Positions 21,901 through 33,539 are shown, counted from the first letter of the stretch. The stretch: DNA of 64,000 nt from Tupaia tana (GCA_026018925.1 JAKSZU010000008.1:59318027-59382026); one strand, 5' to 3'. Translations and numbers: made by a program. Notes: a model not told the origin generated them from the letters alone.

Positions 21901-22557
21901 CAGACCAGTTGAGACACAGTCTGAAACAGAGTTATCCCAGCTGCCTTGTAGATCTAGTTTTGGATTATTTTGACTTCCCATGGTTGGGCCAAACTTAAGT
22001 TCACCTGAATTCTCTAGACTTCTGAAAGCACCATTAAAACATATTTTTGGGACAACGGACAGCACAGAAAACTGCACTCCTTGCTTTCACGTCTGAGTCA
22101 CAGTTAATAAAAATCATAAATCATGCGAACCATCTCCGACATGCACAATAGCTCAAGTCTCTCCTTCTCAATTATTTTCTTATAAACTAAATCTGTGAGA
22201 ACTATTTGGGTAAATAACCTTTCTCCTTTTTTTTTCTGTTACTTTCTACATGTCAGAAATAGAGAATGACCAAAGTATTCTTTTCCACATTACTCATTTC
22301 AACCAGGAGCGCTCAGAAAAGTTTGGAAATGACTTTCGGAGAAACATTTTTAATTGTTTTTAATTTATCTAAAAACAGGCTAAAAAGTTTAATTAACAGG
22401 CTCTAAGTAATAGTTATACCATTTTTCCTCTGCTATCAGCTTTCACTTTTATTTACGATGGGTGTCCCTTTGTGTCTCTCTTATGCCAAGGTCCACTATC
22501 ACTAATATTTCTGTGATATGTGAATAAACCTAAATGTAAAGTTAGCACTTGCAATCA
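18996..22557. other. repeat-poor unassigned DNA
   Basis: I found no gene, no young SINE and no clear repeat. It belongs to the SINE-free stretch that runs from 17.4 to 25.9 kb. Confidence 0.45.
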
Positions 22558-22567
22558 ATGCAAATTA

Positions 22568-22589
22568 ATGATTTTTTTTTTTTTTTTTT
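22568..22589. repeat. poly(T) tract
   Basis: About 20 T residues just right of the first octamer. Confidence 0.85.
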
Positions 22590-22937
22590 AATTTCAATCA
22601 GGAAAAGCAGCTTTGTAGTTGAAAATCCCATGCTGGCCCTAGAGTGGGAGTTTTTCCAGCCTCTGCTTAAATCCAAAAAAATACTGCAATCTTCTGGCAC
22701 AGGCTCACTGTAATGCTTTAAAAACAATTTAGCAACTGTCATTGCTGTAATTACAGTAACTAATTACCATCCTTAGCAAACAAATAGCTTAACATAATAC
22801 GCAAGCCGAATCAATTTTGAAGAAATGCAAATTCCAAAAGCGAAAAAGGGCATTTTGGCAAACCTGAAAGAGAAGCAGGAAAATAATACACTTTGTTTTA
22901 TCTGCACATAATTCCCAGGGAATATCATATCATAAAT

Positions 22938-22987
22938 ATTTGCATTCAGTTCTTATCAGGACATTTGCATTTGCTTCTTATCAGTGT
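22938..22987. promoter_or_regulatory. tandem octamer + GATA modules
   Basis: Two adjacent 25-bp units (22,938-22,962 and 22,963-22,987). Each opens with ATTTGCAT and carries CTTATCAG 14 bp after its start, with the same spacing in both. Differences between units fall mostly between the two motifs. Confidence 0.6.
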
Positions 22988-23770
22988 GCAGACCGGACTC
23001 TGCCAGATAGAGAGGGGAGCGCCACACCATGCACATATTTCTAATGAATCACGTCTCGGGCTCAGAGAATATTTTGGCTGGAACTTTATCACTCAGATGA
23101 AGAGGTCATTTACTCTCCGAGTTGGTTCATCTTGGAATTGTCTTGAGATTTTGATGTGATTCACCCGACGCCACACTTATTTATTTCTTTATTTTAGACA
23201 AACACTGGAGGCTGTTTTGCCCTGGAACATTTCTTCTGAAGGCAGCTGTTCAGAGGACATATTTCCCCCTGCCCACCTTCCCCTCCCCACCCACTCCCTA
23301 ACTTCTGCCCAAATGAAATCATATGCAAATAATACCGATTCTAATTCTTTCCAATTCTGTAACAGGCATGGCCATCTTTATTTTTGGAGGAATCCATAAA
23401 GAGAATAAAAGCAAGGCACAGGATAAATCAAGCCTTACTCGACCATCATTAGCTCGAAATTTAATGCCAAGCCCCGCTGTAGTTCGCCAAGAGCACATTT
23501 GATTAGCGGCCACTTCCTTAGTGCAGGAAGGCAGGGCTGGTGGTTGAGAAGCTACCCTACTAATGAGACCATCAGATTCCTCCAACAGTTCATCCAGATA
23601 AATCCATTTCTCATCTCATTATAAGTAACAGTGCATCTTCCCCATGAGCTCGCATAAGGTCAATAAGGGAGCCGATAGCAGTGTCTCTCATATGTGAATA
23701 ATTTAGCCCTTTTTAACCCTTGAATTCTCATCTGACACGGCACCAGGCACTCACTGGTTGGCTGCGCCTG

Positions 23771-25600
23771 AATAGAAAGTATTCGAACAGTCTATTTTGT
23801 TGTGGAGAAAGAAGCAGGAATATTATTCATATTGATTGGATTCTTTCTGTTGGGTCTTGCCATTTAATTAAACCAGATCTGTATTTTAGCACTTTGGAAA
23901 CATGAGGTTCAAATAGATAGGGATATTATATCCTTATGTAAAGCAAGGCCAGGTTGGTATACAAGAATCATGGCTATGCAATACAGATTTCTACAGGAGT
24001 GCTATTATTGCACAATTTCCCCTGTAATTTTATCATCAACTTGATATTATTGCGCAAATTCTGAGGTCAAACTTCAAAGTAAAACTCTGGATGGGATCAA
24101 TCTGAGTACCGGGATTTCAATTTCCAATTATAAATTAAAATATAGGTATAATGGGAAAATTTGTCATTTATAATAGTAGCAAAAATGCATTTAATTGTGT
24201 TTCACAGTGATTTTATTCATGAATATGGTCACTTAAACTTAATTTCACCTTTTGCCCAAGCAGAATTTCACTTTGGTTTATTTGTTTAACACAAAAGAGA
24301 ACTTCTGGCTTATTATGATTCAAATGATTGACACGTCTCTATATGGATCCAGAAAATGTTATTTAAAGTTGCTTAAGAATGTAAACATTTCATGAAATAT
24401 TATTCCCATAACAGTAAAAGAAGTTTCTGTCAAATTATTTGTTTTAATTATAATTTTTAAAAGGTTTATAGTTTTTTTGAATAGGACTATTAACAGCTCT
24501 TTTTAAAATTTCTATTTTGACATCAACTATTTTGTTAAAAAAGTATAGCTACAGATACTCACTTTGACTTTGAGAACTTACAATTTTCTTTAAATCTTAA
24601 ACAAACATTTCAGAATACTACCTTATAAGAGTATTTCTTTAAGAGTTTTTCAAACATTAAATGTGAAGCGAGAATGTATGTGCAGATAGAAACTTACAAG
24701 GTTAAAACACATGAAACTGTTCAGAAAAGTTATTTGTTTTATGTAACCTCAAATCTTGTGTACCATGCTTACATTGTGGATACATCATGTATTATATATA
24801 AAAATCATACAAAATATCCTATTAAAACTAAGCAAAAGCCTAGAGAAGGAAAAACAGTAAAAACTATTTGTGGGATTCAATAATTCATCTGGAAAACACT
24901 TCATATCTATCTTTCATGTTTTATCATTGTTTTTAGCTTTTTCTTTGAGGTGGGAAGAGCTTAGAGTTAAGAGCCCATTATCAGGGTGAAGGATGCAGGA
25001 AGTCCAAAATATTTATGTTTGTTCATGGCACACGGACAAAAGACAGTTCTCAGGAAAAGGGCTTTCTGATTAAGTGATTGAAAACACTCTGGTGTATTTT
25101 AATAGCTTCTTCTATCCAAGAGATAACATCATCTTCCTCCTTATCGCTGTTCTAAAACTTATTTTAAACATTCTCCTGTGCTCTTCCAATTAGATACTCT
25201 GCTCTCTTGGCTTCCTGTGTCCTCATTGCAACTCATCTCATTTGTTTGCTTTCTCATTTTTGTCAGCAGGTTGGGTGTAAAAGAGGCATTTAACAGATAA
25301 TTGAAGGGACATGGCTTTCCAGAGTCAAATTCATCTACATGGCATTCAGCCATAGTCTCTCAGTGATAAAACATGGATGTGTAAAACATCAACTTGCACT
25401 TTGCAAAAGCTTAAAACATTGATGATTGATTAAATGGTATTACAAGGGATGATCAAGGGCAATATGTTGATTATTAAATAAAAACTGGTAATTTTCAAAT
25501 AATATAAAAAAATCAAACAATTGGTAAAAACTTATTTGAGGAAAGTGTAGGTATTGATATGTAGTTTATTCGTCTCTATACTTGTTCATATTTCTGTTTA
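23771..25600. other. AT-rich unassigned DNA
   Basis: No gene or repeat recognised. CpGs are sparse and young SINEs are absent. Confidence 0.45.
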
Positions 25601-25604
25601 AAAT

Positions 25605-26225
25605 AATTTTTTCCCAGATTTTTGGATTTCTGGTGCTTTCTCATCATTCTGGCTCAATCAAAATGCTGTCTCTTTAAAGAAGCTTTCCTGACCATTCTTG
25701 ACATCCACAGTAAATTTTTATTTACTGTTTATGTGTGGTGGTTTTTGTTGTTTTCCTTCATGGCATTTAGTGTTGCCAATAACTTACATATATTTTATGT
25801 ATGGACGACTTTGTAGTTTGAACATGACTTCTGACAAGGTGAGAAATTTGTTATGCTGTTCACTGTTGTAATAAATATGTCTAGCATACTTCTTTTTTTT
25901 TTTTTTTTTTTGGAGAGGTTTTCGCTATAGGGCGCGTACGCTCGCCAGACAGACAGAGAGAGAAAGAGAGACAGAAAGCGAGAAATAACCCCCCTGGGGG
26001 GATGGTCACACCGCAATCCCTTCTCCTCCATTCTCCTCTCGGGATCTTGGGCACGCACGCACACACGCCCGGCGTTGAGTTTTAAGCCACTGGGTCCGGG
26101 ACGCGAATTGCAGTCGACTATGTGGGAGTCCAGCGACATAGCCATTACGCTAACTGCTGGTTCCCTCTAGCATACTTCTTGACACATAGTAAACAATTCT
26201 TAATTTCATTTCATTAAATAAATAC
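25605..26225 (+). mobile_element. L2 3' end, sense, split by a SINE
   Basis: Contains 'agaagctttcctgaccattc', 'cactgttgtaataaatatg' and 'tagcatacttcttgacacatagtaaac', the L2 3' terminal order. Interrupted at 25,895-26,165. Confidence 0.7.
25895..26165 (-). mobile_element. tRNA-headed SINE, family A, young copy
   Basis: CpG-rich antisense copy (gctatagggcgcgtacgctcg; cccggcg; gcagtcgac) with the perfect 15-bp target duplication tctagcatacttctt at 25,880-25,894 and 26,166-26,180. Inserted in an L2. Confidence 0.97.
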
Positions 26226-26229
26226 ATTT

Positions 26230-26400
26230 ATTTAAATTTGGGTATTTTGATTAACATTTAATAGATAATATTCACAACAATCCAAACCCATTTCATGGAT
26301 ATGAATGTCTGAGATTAGAAAAATTATCAAAGACGCACAGCTAATAGGCGCTCAGATTCAATATCAGGTCCTTTCAGTTTCAAAGCACTTATTCTTATTA
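26230..26400 (-). mobile_element. MIR, antisense
   Basis: Antisense MIR order: 'aacatttaatagataatattcacaacaatcc', 'gagattagaaaaattatcaaag' and 'cacagctaatag'. Confidence 0.65.
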
Positions 26401-27780
26401 ACCCTCCATTTGCCACACATAATCCTTCACAGAATTATTTCATTATTAAGTATATATTTTAATATAACCTGAAACAGAGGTGCTATGATTAGGTATGGAG
26501 AATTTTAGAGAGAAAATGGCATGTGGACTTTTTGCTGCTTCATCAGAAGATGCAATTTTATTGGCCTTGGGGTTTCCTCTCTTGTGAGCATTCAAACTTT
26601 CAGTAGCACATGGACCTGTGGAAATCCAGGTGACAGCTGTGACTTAGAAAGATCTTTTCCCTCTGCACAAAGAATGAACATTGCAAATTTTCCTCGCAGG
26701 GAGGATAAGATAAAAGAGAATTAGAAGAGATATGATTCTTGAAGTATTCTGCAGACCAACAGACCAGACAGAGGATATGGATAAAGGTTTCCGAAGGCAG
26801 ATTACAAAACTGGCCTTGAAGAGAAGGGAAAATACACCCGTCGGAATGTCTGCTGAAGTCTTATTCTACAAAAAGCAGGGCATCTGATAAGTTCTAGACT
26901 TGCTGACAACTCAGAAAGATGAAGAAACAAGGAAAGAAAACAATATTCTGGACCAAATTATGAAAGAACTGTCTTGTGATAGAGACGTGATAGAAACCTT
27001 CTTAGGAAGTAGTCAAATCTTTTAGATGTAAGGTTAAAAACAGAGAGAGATGATAGGAGTCACTCAGTATTATATCTTAGGCTTTAGGAAGTACATTGCT
27101 TAGAGTTTATAACAAAGGCAAACCACATTCCATGGTCAGTGAAGTCAAAAGTTCATTTGGCTCAAAGGAGAATCTCTCTAAAGTAAGATTTCTAATACTG
27201 TAATCATAAGTGAACATAATTAAGCAACAGAAATGTGGTACCTAGAGTTAGCAATGTGGCCACAGAGAAGCCCTCTGATAAAGTCATCTAATACACGGGG
27301 CATTGGCCCAGTTTCAGAAAGGAGAAGAAAGTAGACTTAAACATCAGGGAGGCCAAAGTCCAGGGTTAAGTGTAAGTTTCAAAAACAGTTGACTGTACCC
27401 CAAAGATCATATTGCTGCTGTAAGCAAGAAGAATAATCAGTTAAGTTGATCTTTAAGTGCAAATATAGATGTATGCCAAAGGAAATAGTGAAAATATTTA
27501 GATTCTACTTTGATTACATGTATACCAGCCATGAGGGACATCTTCGAGATGGATAAGGTAGAATGAAGATCACTAAGATGAAATAGAGGCCCAGGTTAGA
27601 TGAGCAAACAAATTGTGAAGACATATCTGTTAGCTTTACATGTGTAAAGGCTCAGATGAAAGAAATTGTAAAGTGCTGGAAGGTCACACACAGAATGCTA
27701 TATTATTATTCTGGGTGCTCTTTTAGAAATCATGGTGACTGAAAAACTTACCAAGTAACTATAAGATCTGAATTTAGTAA
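26401..27780. other. unassigned, possibly old interspersed repeat
   Basis: No ORF of note. The purine-rich, gene-like but stop-ridden composition resembles an old LTR-element internal region, but I cannot name it. Confidence 0.35.
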
Positions 27781-27790
27781 AGGGAAAACA

Positions 27791-28080
27791 GGGGCTAGCA
27801 GGTGGCATGGTGGTTAAGGTGCTGGCTCCTACAGGACTGTAGCAGTGATTCGATTTCCAGAATCGGCAGCTTGAAAAATACGCCATGAGCGTGTATGCAT
27901 GCCCAAGATTCTGAGATGTGAATGGAGGAAAAGGGATTGCAATGTCGTATCCCCCCCCAACCCCCGAGAATGACTTCTCACTCTCCTCTCTTTGTCTCCC
28001 TCTAGTGAGAGTACTTGTCCTGCGGAAAAATTAAAAAAAGAAGAAGAAGAAAAGAAAGAAATGAAGAAAGAGAGACAAGG
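27791..28080 (+). mobile_element. tRNA-headed SINE, family A variant
   Basis: Sense copy starting ggggctagcaggtggcatgg, with a family-B-like head joined to the family A body (catgcccaagattctgag, cccccgagaatgactt) and an expanded aag/aaag tail. Confidence 0.85.
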
Positions 28081-28177
28081 AAAAAAGGAGGGATTTCTAA
28101 AACTTTACTGTTTAGTAAAGTATTGCCAAACCCTAAAATATTTTTGGAATGGTGACTATATATGAGGTTTATTAGCA

Positions 28178-28178
28178 C

Positions 28179-28216
<38 letters not shown>

Positions 28217-28219
28217 ACA
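28178..28219. repeat. (CA)n microsatellite
   Basis: About 20 ca units, one interrupted. Confidence 0.95.
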
Positions 28220-28246
28220 GAAGTAGTGATATTAAGAGCAAATATT

Positions 28247-28523
28247 GGGACCAGCAGATGGTGTAGTGCCATGTCACTGGATTCCCACATGGTCGACTGC
28301 GGTTTGAGTCTTTGACCTAGTGGCTTGAAACTCATGCCGGCCATGTGTGCATGCATGCCCAAAATCCTGAGAAGAAAATGGAGGAAAAGGGGTTGAGACA
28401 TGGCCATTCCCCCTTGAGATGGGAGTGGTTTCTTGTTTTCTGTCTCTGTCTCTTTCTGTTTCTCTGGCGAGTGCATGTACTCTATCACAAAAAACACTCC
28501 TCCCCAAAAAAATATTTTTAAAA
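28247..28523 (+). mobile_element. tRNA-headed SINE, family A
   Basis: Sense copy gggaccagcagatggtg...; B box ggtttgagtc; end actctatcacaaaaaacactcc; target duplication agcaa(a/g)tatt at 28,237-28,246 and 28,524-28,533. Confidence 0.9.
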
Positions 28524-28533
28524 AGCAAGTATT

Positions 28534-29531
28534 AACTGATCAGTACTATCCAATTAATTTCCTTCTGAAATATGCCAAAGGAATGATAGAAAAGAATGGC
28601 ATAATAATGGGATAGCTTTGATTTCAGAAAACATTTACGGGACAAAATAATTCAAAGAATGTTGGAGAAGACAGCAAATGTGATTTGGATGGGTTTATCC
28701 CAGTGGGGCTTACCCTGCATAAATGATTTTGAAATTTCTGATTACATTAGATTGGTCTTGATTGCTGTACAGTGTTTTAGTTTGACCACCACCAACATTT
28801 CTATTCACTTTATTTGCAGATGGCACAAAGTTGAGTTGTAATGGCCAGTGTTTTCAGGAGAAATGGTTAGGCTACTCAGCTGTGAAACTCTACAATTTTA
28901 TGATTTGATGTGATTTTTATCTCCCTTGTGCTCTCAAGTCTCATGAATGCAGTTGAGTCCGGAGTGAGCTGTCTAGACACTGACACCAAAACTCTGGGTG
29001 CTCAAGAATGCAGAAGCTTGTGAATCCTCTGAGGAATGCACTGAAGAAATGGATTGGTGACTTTTTAGTACGATTCAAGTTGTTGACTGGGAGATCAGAA
29101 CTGCCCTTGGCTGACAGGGGTTTGTCACTGTCTCTTTCCTCCATTCCCATTCTTCCGTGTTGCTCAGCACAGCATCCTTTACTGTGTGCCCTCCCTCCAC
29201 CTGCTGGGAGTGTTGGCTGAGTGTGTTCACAGGCGGTTCTGCCTCCAGAGAATTGTTCTCTGCTGAGTAACACTTCAAACAGAGACCCCTGAGAGCAAGA
29301 GCTCTACTTTCAAGGGTGGCCCACAATAATTGACTGATGTGGGGTTACAAAAACCTGATCCCTGTCCCTGAGTTGGGACCAATATGTGAGATGATTCGTC
29401 CTCTAGAACCCTCTGTGGAATCAAGCCTATGCTGGACTCTAGTGGGGACCCTCTCTCTGATTAGTTCCTTCCCTTCCTTACTTCCCTTCTCCTTTTCTCC
29501 AGAGATGAAGCTCTCAAAAATCACTTGCAAA
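28534..29531. other. unassigned sequence
   Basis: Several overlapping short ORFs near 28,940-29,640 have no recognisable domain, and the last runs into a SINE. I regard them as chance ORFs. Confidence 0.4.
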
Positions 29532-29539
29532 AGAGTCCC

Positions 29540-29809
29540 TCTCAGGACCAGCAGGTGGTGTGGTGTTCAAAGGCACTGGACTTCCAGCAGGTGGTGTGGT
29601 GTTCAAAGGCATTGGACTTCCACATGGCCGACAGCAGTTTGAGTCCCAGACCTGGCAGTTTGAAATTCATGCCAAGTACATGTGTGTGAGTGCCCAAAGT
29701 TTCAAGAGGAAAATGGAGGAGAAGAGATTGCAGTATGGCCATCTCACTGTCTCTCTTTGTCTCTCTAGTGAATACATGTACCCTACAGCAAAAAAAACTT
29801 TAAAAAAAA
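29540..29809 (+). mobile_element. tRNA-headed SINE, family A, with duplicated A-box segment
   Basis: Sense copy whose first 36 bp (29,548-29,583, including the A-box region gtggtgtggtg) is repeated once at 29,584-29,619 before the rest of the head. Body and tail are normal. The target duplication agagtccc is at 29,532-29,539 and 29,810-29,817. Confidence 0.92.
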
Positions 29810-29817
29810 AGAGTCCC

Positions 29818-30088
29818 AGTCTTGGCATCTGCCTCTAGGGAACTGATCATAAAACAATTGCTCTTTCTGTTATTTTTCTTTCTCTTTCCCACTTTCATCA
29901 TGACAAATGAGATTAACCCATGATGACAATACAGTGTAATCTCCTCCATAACCTAAAAGAAAAGTCAGATGTTTAATTTCATATTTAGCTCACTTAGCTC
30001 AATTTCTGGGTTTGATTTCAAGACTATTGCATAAGAATCACCTTGGAGACTTATTAATATGTAGTTTTCTTTCTTTCTTTTTCTTCCT
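29818..30088. other. unassigned sequence
   Basis: Nothing recognised apart from a CT-rich run before the poly-C. Confidence 0.4.
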
Positions 30089-30089
30089 T

Positions 30090-30110
30090 CCCCCCCCCCC
30101 CCCCCCCCCC
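30090..30110. repeat. poly(C), about 21 nt
   Basis: Uninterrupted C run after a ctttctttc-rich stretch; a rare homopolymer in mammalian DNA. Confidence 0.9.
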
Positions 30111-30275
30111 AGACAAGGTTACAATTCTCCTGCCTCAGCCTTCCAAGGTGCTGGGACAGCATGTAAGCGCGACCATTACTAGATCTCAGGGTGAACTAGT
30201 AATTAAACTCGGACCCTATGAGGCCTCTGTCTGCTGCATAACAGTATCAACCAGCACATTACCACAGATAGGCCA
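30111..30275 (-). mobile_element. possible 7SL-derived SINE fragment with an unrelated or tRNA-like part
   Basis: The antisense signature 'ctcctgcctcagcc', 'ttccaaggtgctggga' and 'gcgcgaccattac' follows the order of Alu/B1/Tu-type 7SL-derived SINEs. The right part (30,190-30,275) is not 7SL-like. If correct it places the host in Euarchontoglires. Single, diverged copy. Confidence 0.5.
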
Positions 30276-31401
30276 GTATGCGGGTTCCTGAACCCCACTT
30301 CAGAGTTGCTGAGTCTGAAGTAACTGGAATCTGTATCTTATCAAGTTTCCCAGGTGCTTCTTTGTACGTAGAATTTTAAAATCCTTGAGATAGAATATGG
30401 TTACATGCTGCCAAAGTTGTGGGTTTGATCCACTTGGAGCCTGTTTAGCTGAGCATAAAAAATGGAACAGAAACAAAACTTTTCCAAGTTTATGATTTGT
30501 GCTCTAATCTTGCCAAACTTCTTGAAAGCATGCATTACTCAAATCTACTTATAGGTTTATAGTACTTTGTTCAAGCTTAGTAACACCTCAACTTTGGGGA
30601 AAAAGGCACATCAGATGTCTTATTGTAGAGCTTTTTCAAATACCACGATTCTTAAATTTAATCCAGCAGGTACAGTTCATGTTGAACAAAATGCCAATTG
30701 CTACAGGAAAGGGAGGTTAGTTACTTGTTTTTCTGCAGGTGTTACTTTATGACAAAGAGAGAGGATACACTGAAGGAACCGAAGACCTCAAAACTACAGT
30801 AGACCACACCTCACTAACAAGAAAGCAATAGATAAACAGAATTTCAGCTTTCTGGCAGAAACATCTTCAATCTAGTAACTTGAGTGGGTGCTAACAACAC
30901 TAACCTAATTAACCCTATGAAGATGAGAGAGTTGGTATTTGCTAGTATTTCTGTTATTTGAAGGTAAAGGTCAAATGTGGAGCTTCCAAAAAACCTCTGC
31001 CTGCTAAGGCTTTCCCACCCAGTGGCGTATCTGAGAGTAAAGCTGCCTACATGGCATTCTTTCTGGCTTTTTGGAGGAAAGACCCACAAGCAATGCATCC
31101 TATAGGCATAATGTTCACTATATCTAAATTCTCAATTCTGACCTCGCTGCATATGCCATGCACCCATCAGGGCAGTTGCAAAACCTTGACCATAACATTG
31201 GGCCACATGTCAAGCACGTCATTACATGCACCGTGCTGGTCTTGCCCCATGGCTGTAGAAGAGTCCCTTAAGTAAGCTGATTAAAAGTTTCTCTGAGGTT
31301 GCTTTTGTAAGTGAGCATCACACTCAGCAAGAAAATCAGACTGAGTTAGGCATGGATGAATGCTAGCAAATAGTGTATAATGTACTAAAGGTACTACCCC
31401 C
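30276..31401. other. unassigned sequence
   Basis: No gene or repeat recognised. The 105-codon plus frame at 30,958-31,275 has no domain or homologue I know. Confidence 0.4.
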
Positions 31402-31657
31402 TGGGCCAGCTCGTGGTATGGTGGTTAAGGCAATTGGATCTCATAGGAACTGTGGAGTTCAAGCCAGATCTAGTGGCTTTAAAAACATAACAAGCATGTA
31501 CATGAGGATGCCCAAATGCCAAGAGGAGACTGGAGAAGGGAATGCTGCATGGCCATCTCCCCCTCTCTTTCTTTTTCACATTCATTCTCTCTCTTTCTCT
31601 TTGCCTCTTTCTCTCTCTGGCAAGTGCACACACCCTATGGCAAAAAAATTTTTTTTT
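31402..31657 (+). mobile_element. tRNA-headed SINE, old family A relative
   Basis: Sense copy: gggccagctcgtggtatggtggttaag head, CT-rich body and the conserved end ggcaagtgcacacaccctatggcaaaaaaa. B box decayed (gagttcaagcc). Confidence 0.8.
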
Positions 31658-32325
31658 AATTCCCTTTGTGAAATAGTGGCTCTGGAGATTTCAAACAAAT
31701 TTGCTTTTTAAGAGGAAAAAAACATGCATCTGGGCTCTCCAATTCTAAAATTCACAGATCAGAAGGGTGTGGAATTGTCAATATGAGAAGCTGAAGCAGG
31801 CCAGAAATAATTTCCAGAGCTTTGCTTCCAGCTCCCTGATACTTCTCCACCTGGGTGAGCCATCTGAGCTCGGCACAGTCATCCTGCCATCTGTCACATC
31901 CCTCTGGGCAGCAGCCGGCCTTTTGCATAAGTTTCTTACTGGAGTAGAAGTGTTGGCAGTGTTGGCGACCTCCTGAACCCACCTGAAGAGACTTTGTAGA
32001 AACCCATGGAAGAAAATATTTAAGACTAGGCAACAGAAGAGAGGAAGATAAATGGAAAAGAATGTGCTTTCTGACTTTCTTCAAGTCATACCCCTTTCCT
32101 GGCTTACTCTCAGGAGGCAAAGAAGCAATGGAAATCATCAAGGCTGTGAGAACACAAGCACAAGGTCGTGGGCTATAGCTTTATAAATGCTATTTTGTTT
32201 TTGTCACTCTATGAAAGTATTTAAATCAGGTGTCAAAACACCTGGTTTAGAATTCTAGAAAAGGATGGGTAGTTAAACAAGCATAGTGATAAGTTTATAG
32301 TGATAATATCTAATTCAGCTTGAGG
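31658..32325. other. unassigned sequence
   Basis: A 129-codon minus-strand frame (31,752-32,141) shows no recognisable motif; nothing else is seen. Confidence 0.4.
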
Positions 32326-32329
32326 AGAA

Positions 32330-32550
32330 AAAACTGCGTGTGCACACATGTGAATACATGTATGTGTGCACGCATGTGCCTATATATGTGCATACTGGTA
32401 CTTCATGTGTGTGCACACAGGTGTGAATGTGTGTATGCATGTACCTACATGTGTGTATATTGGTGCTTGGTGGGTGTGCATGTGTATGCATGCACATGTG
32501 TACCTGCGTTTGTGTGTATATGTGCTCATATGTGAGCGTGGATGTAGGTA
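32330..32550. repeat. degenerate TG/CATG-rich simple repeat
   Basis: About 220 bp of alternating purine-pyrimidine sequence built from tgtgtgca, catgtg and atgtgtata variants. The overlapping ORFs on both strands are by-products of the repeat. Confidence 0.85.
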
Positions 32551-32915
32551 TTCCAACTCAAACAAAACATGTTACTTGTTTAATAAAGAGAACAATTAGG
32601 CACTCATGATCCTGAATTCTATCTGTTCGTATCTCTAGTGAAAAATACAAACACCTTGTTAGATTTATTTCTTTCTAAATTTATTTATTTATTTTCCTAA
32701 CTTGACAGATACAATTGTATGTGTTTTGTTGCATGTCTACAAAATGGTGTTTTAATGTACATATACATTTTGGAATATGAGAAGATGAACCAAGGATACA
32801 AAATTATAGTTGGAAGGAATAAGTTTAAGAGCTCTATTGTGTGTTTTGTTAGTTTTAAATGAGATACACCTCACTTGTGATCTGACTTGTCTCAGGAGTG
32901 CTCAGTTACTGCGAG
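32551..32915. other. unassigned AT-rich DNA
   Basis: No gene or repeat recognised. Confidence 0.4.
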
Positions 32916-32919
32916 CTCA

Positions 32920-33075
32920 AACTTTGTGCTTTGCACTCACAGTTCTAAGTTATCTTTCCAGCTGATCTCCCTTCCCACAGCCATCCTCCAAAGAACAGGA
33001 GTTATCCACTCTTCTTGCACACGCCATGCCTCTGTGACTTTGCTTATTTTCTACTTCTTGCTTAGAATGCATTCC
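32920..33075 (+). mobile_element. L2 fragment, sense
   Basis: 'ttcttgcacacgccatgcctc', 'tgactttgcttattttct' and 'gcttagaatgca' follow the L2 3' coding-end order. Confidence 0.5.
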
Positions 33076-33539
33076 ATGTTAGTGTAATGCTAGTGGCATT
33101 ACACAAATCTCAAAACGTCAGTGACTTAACAGAATAAAAGCCTGTACCTTTTTCTGATGCAGCAGTCACATACCCTGGTCAGTAGGAAGAATGAGAAAGT
33201 TAGGAAGACCTATCTGCAACTTTACTGCCTTGACAAAAGAGAAACCTCCAACACTTCTACTCAGCTTTCATTGTAAAATGAATCATGTGGGAAATACCAT
33301 CCTGGGTTGGGCAGCTGCTCCCCGGTGACAGTTCTCTGTGGAAGTGGGAACACATATAGTGGTGGACAGTTACCTATTTTTCTTTTTTTTAAAGAATGTC
33401 CTTCCCTTAAAGTTTCCAATGAGCCAAAATTGAAATGAATTGTTTTGTCTTCTTTATCCCGAGGCACTGTTTGTACCTCTCTTGTAATAAGTATAATATT
33501 AGTATTGTTATCATTATTACTGCTATTTGTTTTGGAGTA
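33076..33539. other. unassigned sequence
   Basis: No gene or repeat recognised. Confidence 0.4.

Larger units (their letters stand above)
22558..23770. promoter_or_regulatory. candidate developmental enhancer (octamer/homeodomain/GATA cluster)
   Basis: Apart from one poly-T tract this segment is repeat-free. It carries five perfect POU octamers (ATGCAAAT or its complement) at 22,558-22,565, 22,825-22,832, 22,938-22,945, 22,963-22,970 and 23,323-23,330. It also has TAATTA/TAATTAC homeodomain-type sites near 22,745-22,765 and two CTTATCAG GATA-type sites. About twenty CpGs survive in 22,798-23,770, against about five in the next 1.4 kb. Together with the lack of SINEs this suggests purifying selection. 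The enhancer role, tissue and target gene are inference. Confidence 0.5.

Noticed and set aside
28941-29642. Overlapping ORFs of 60-110 codons on both strands
   Set aside because: No recognisable motif and one runs into a SINE; treated as chance frames.
32315-32609. Cys/His/Val-rich ORFs on both strands
   Set aside because: They arise from the alternating TG/CATG repeat; ORFs on both strands in all frames are expected there.
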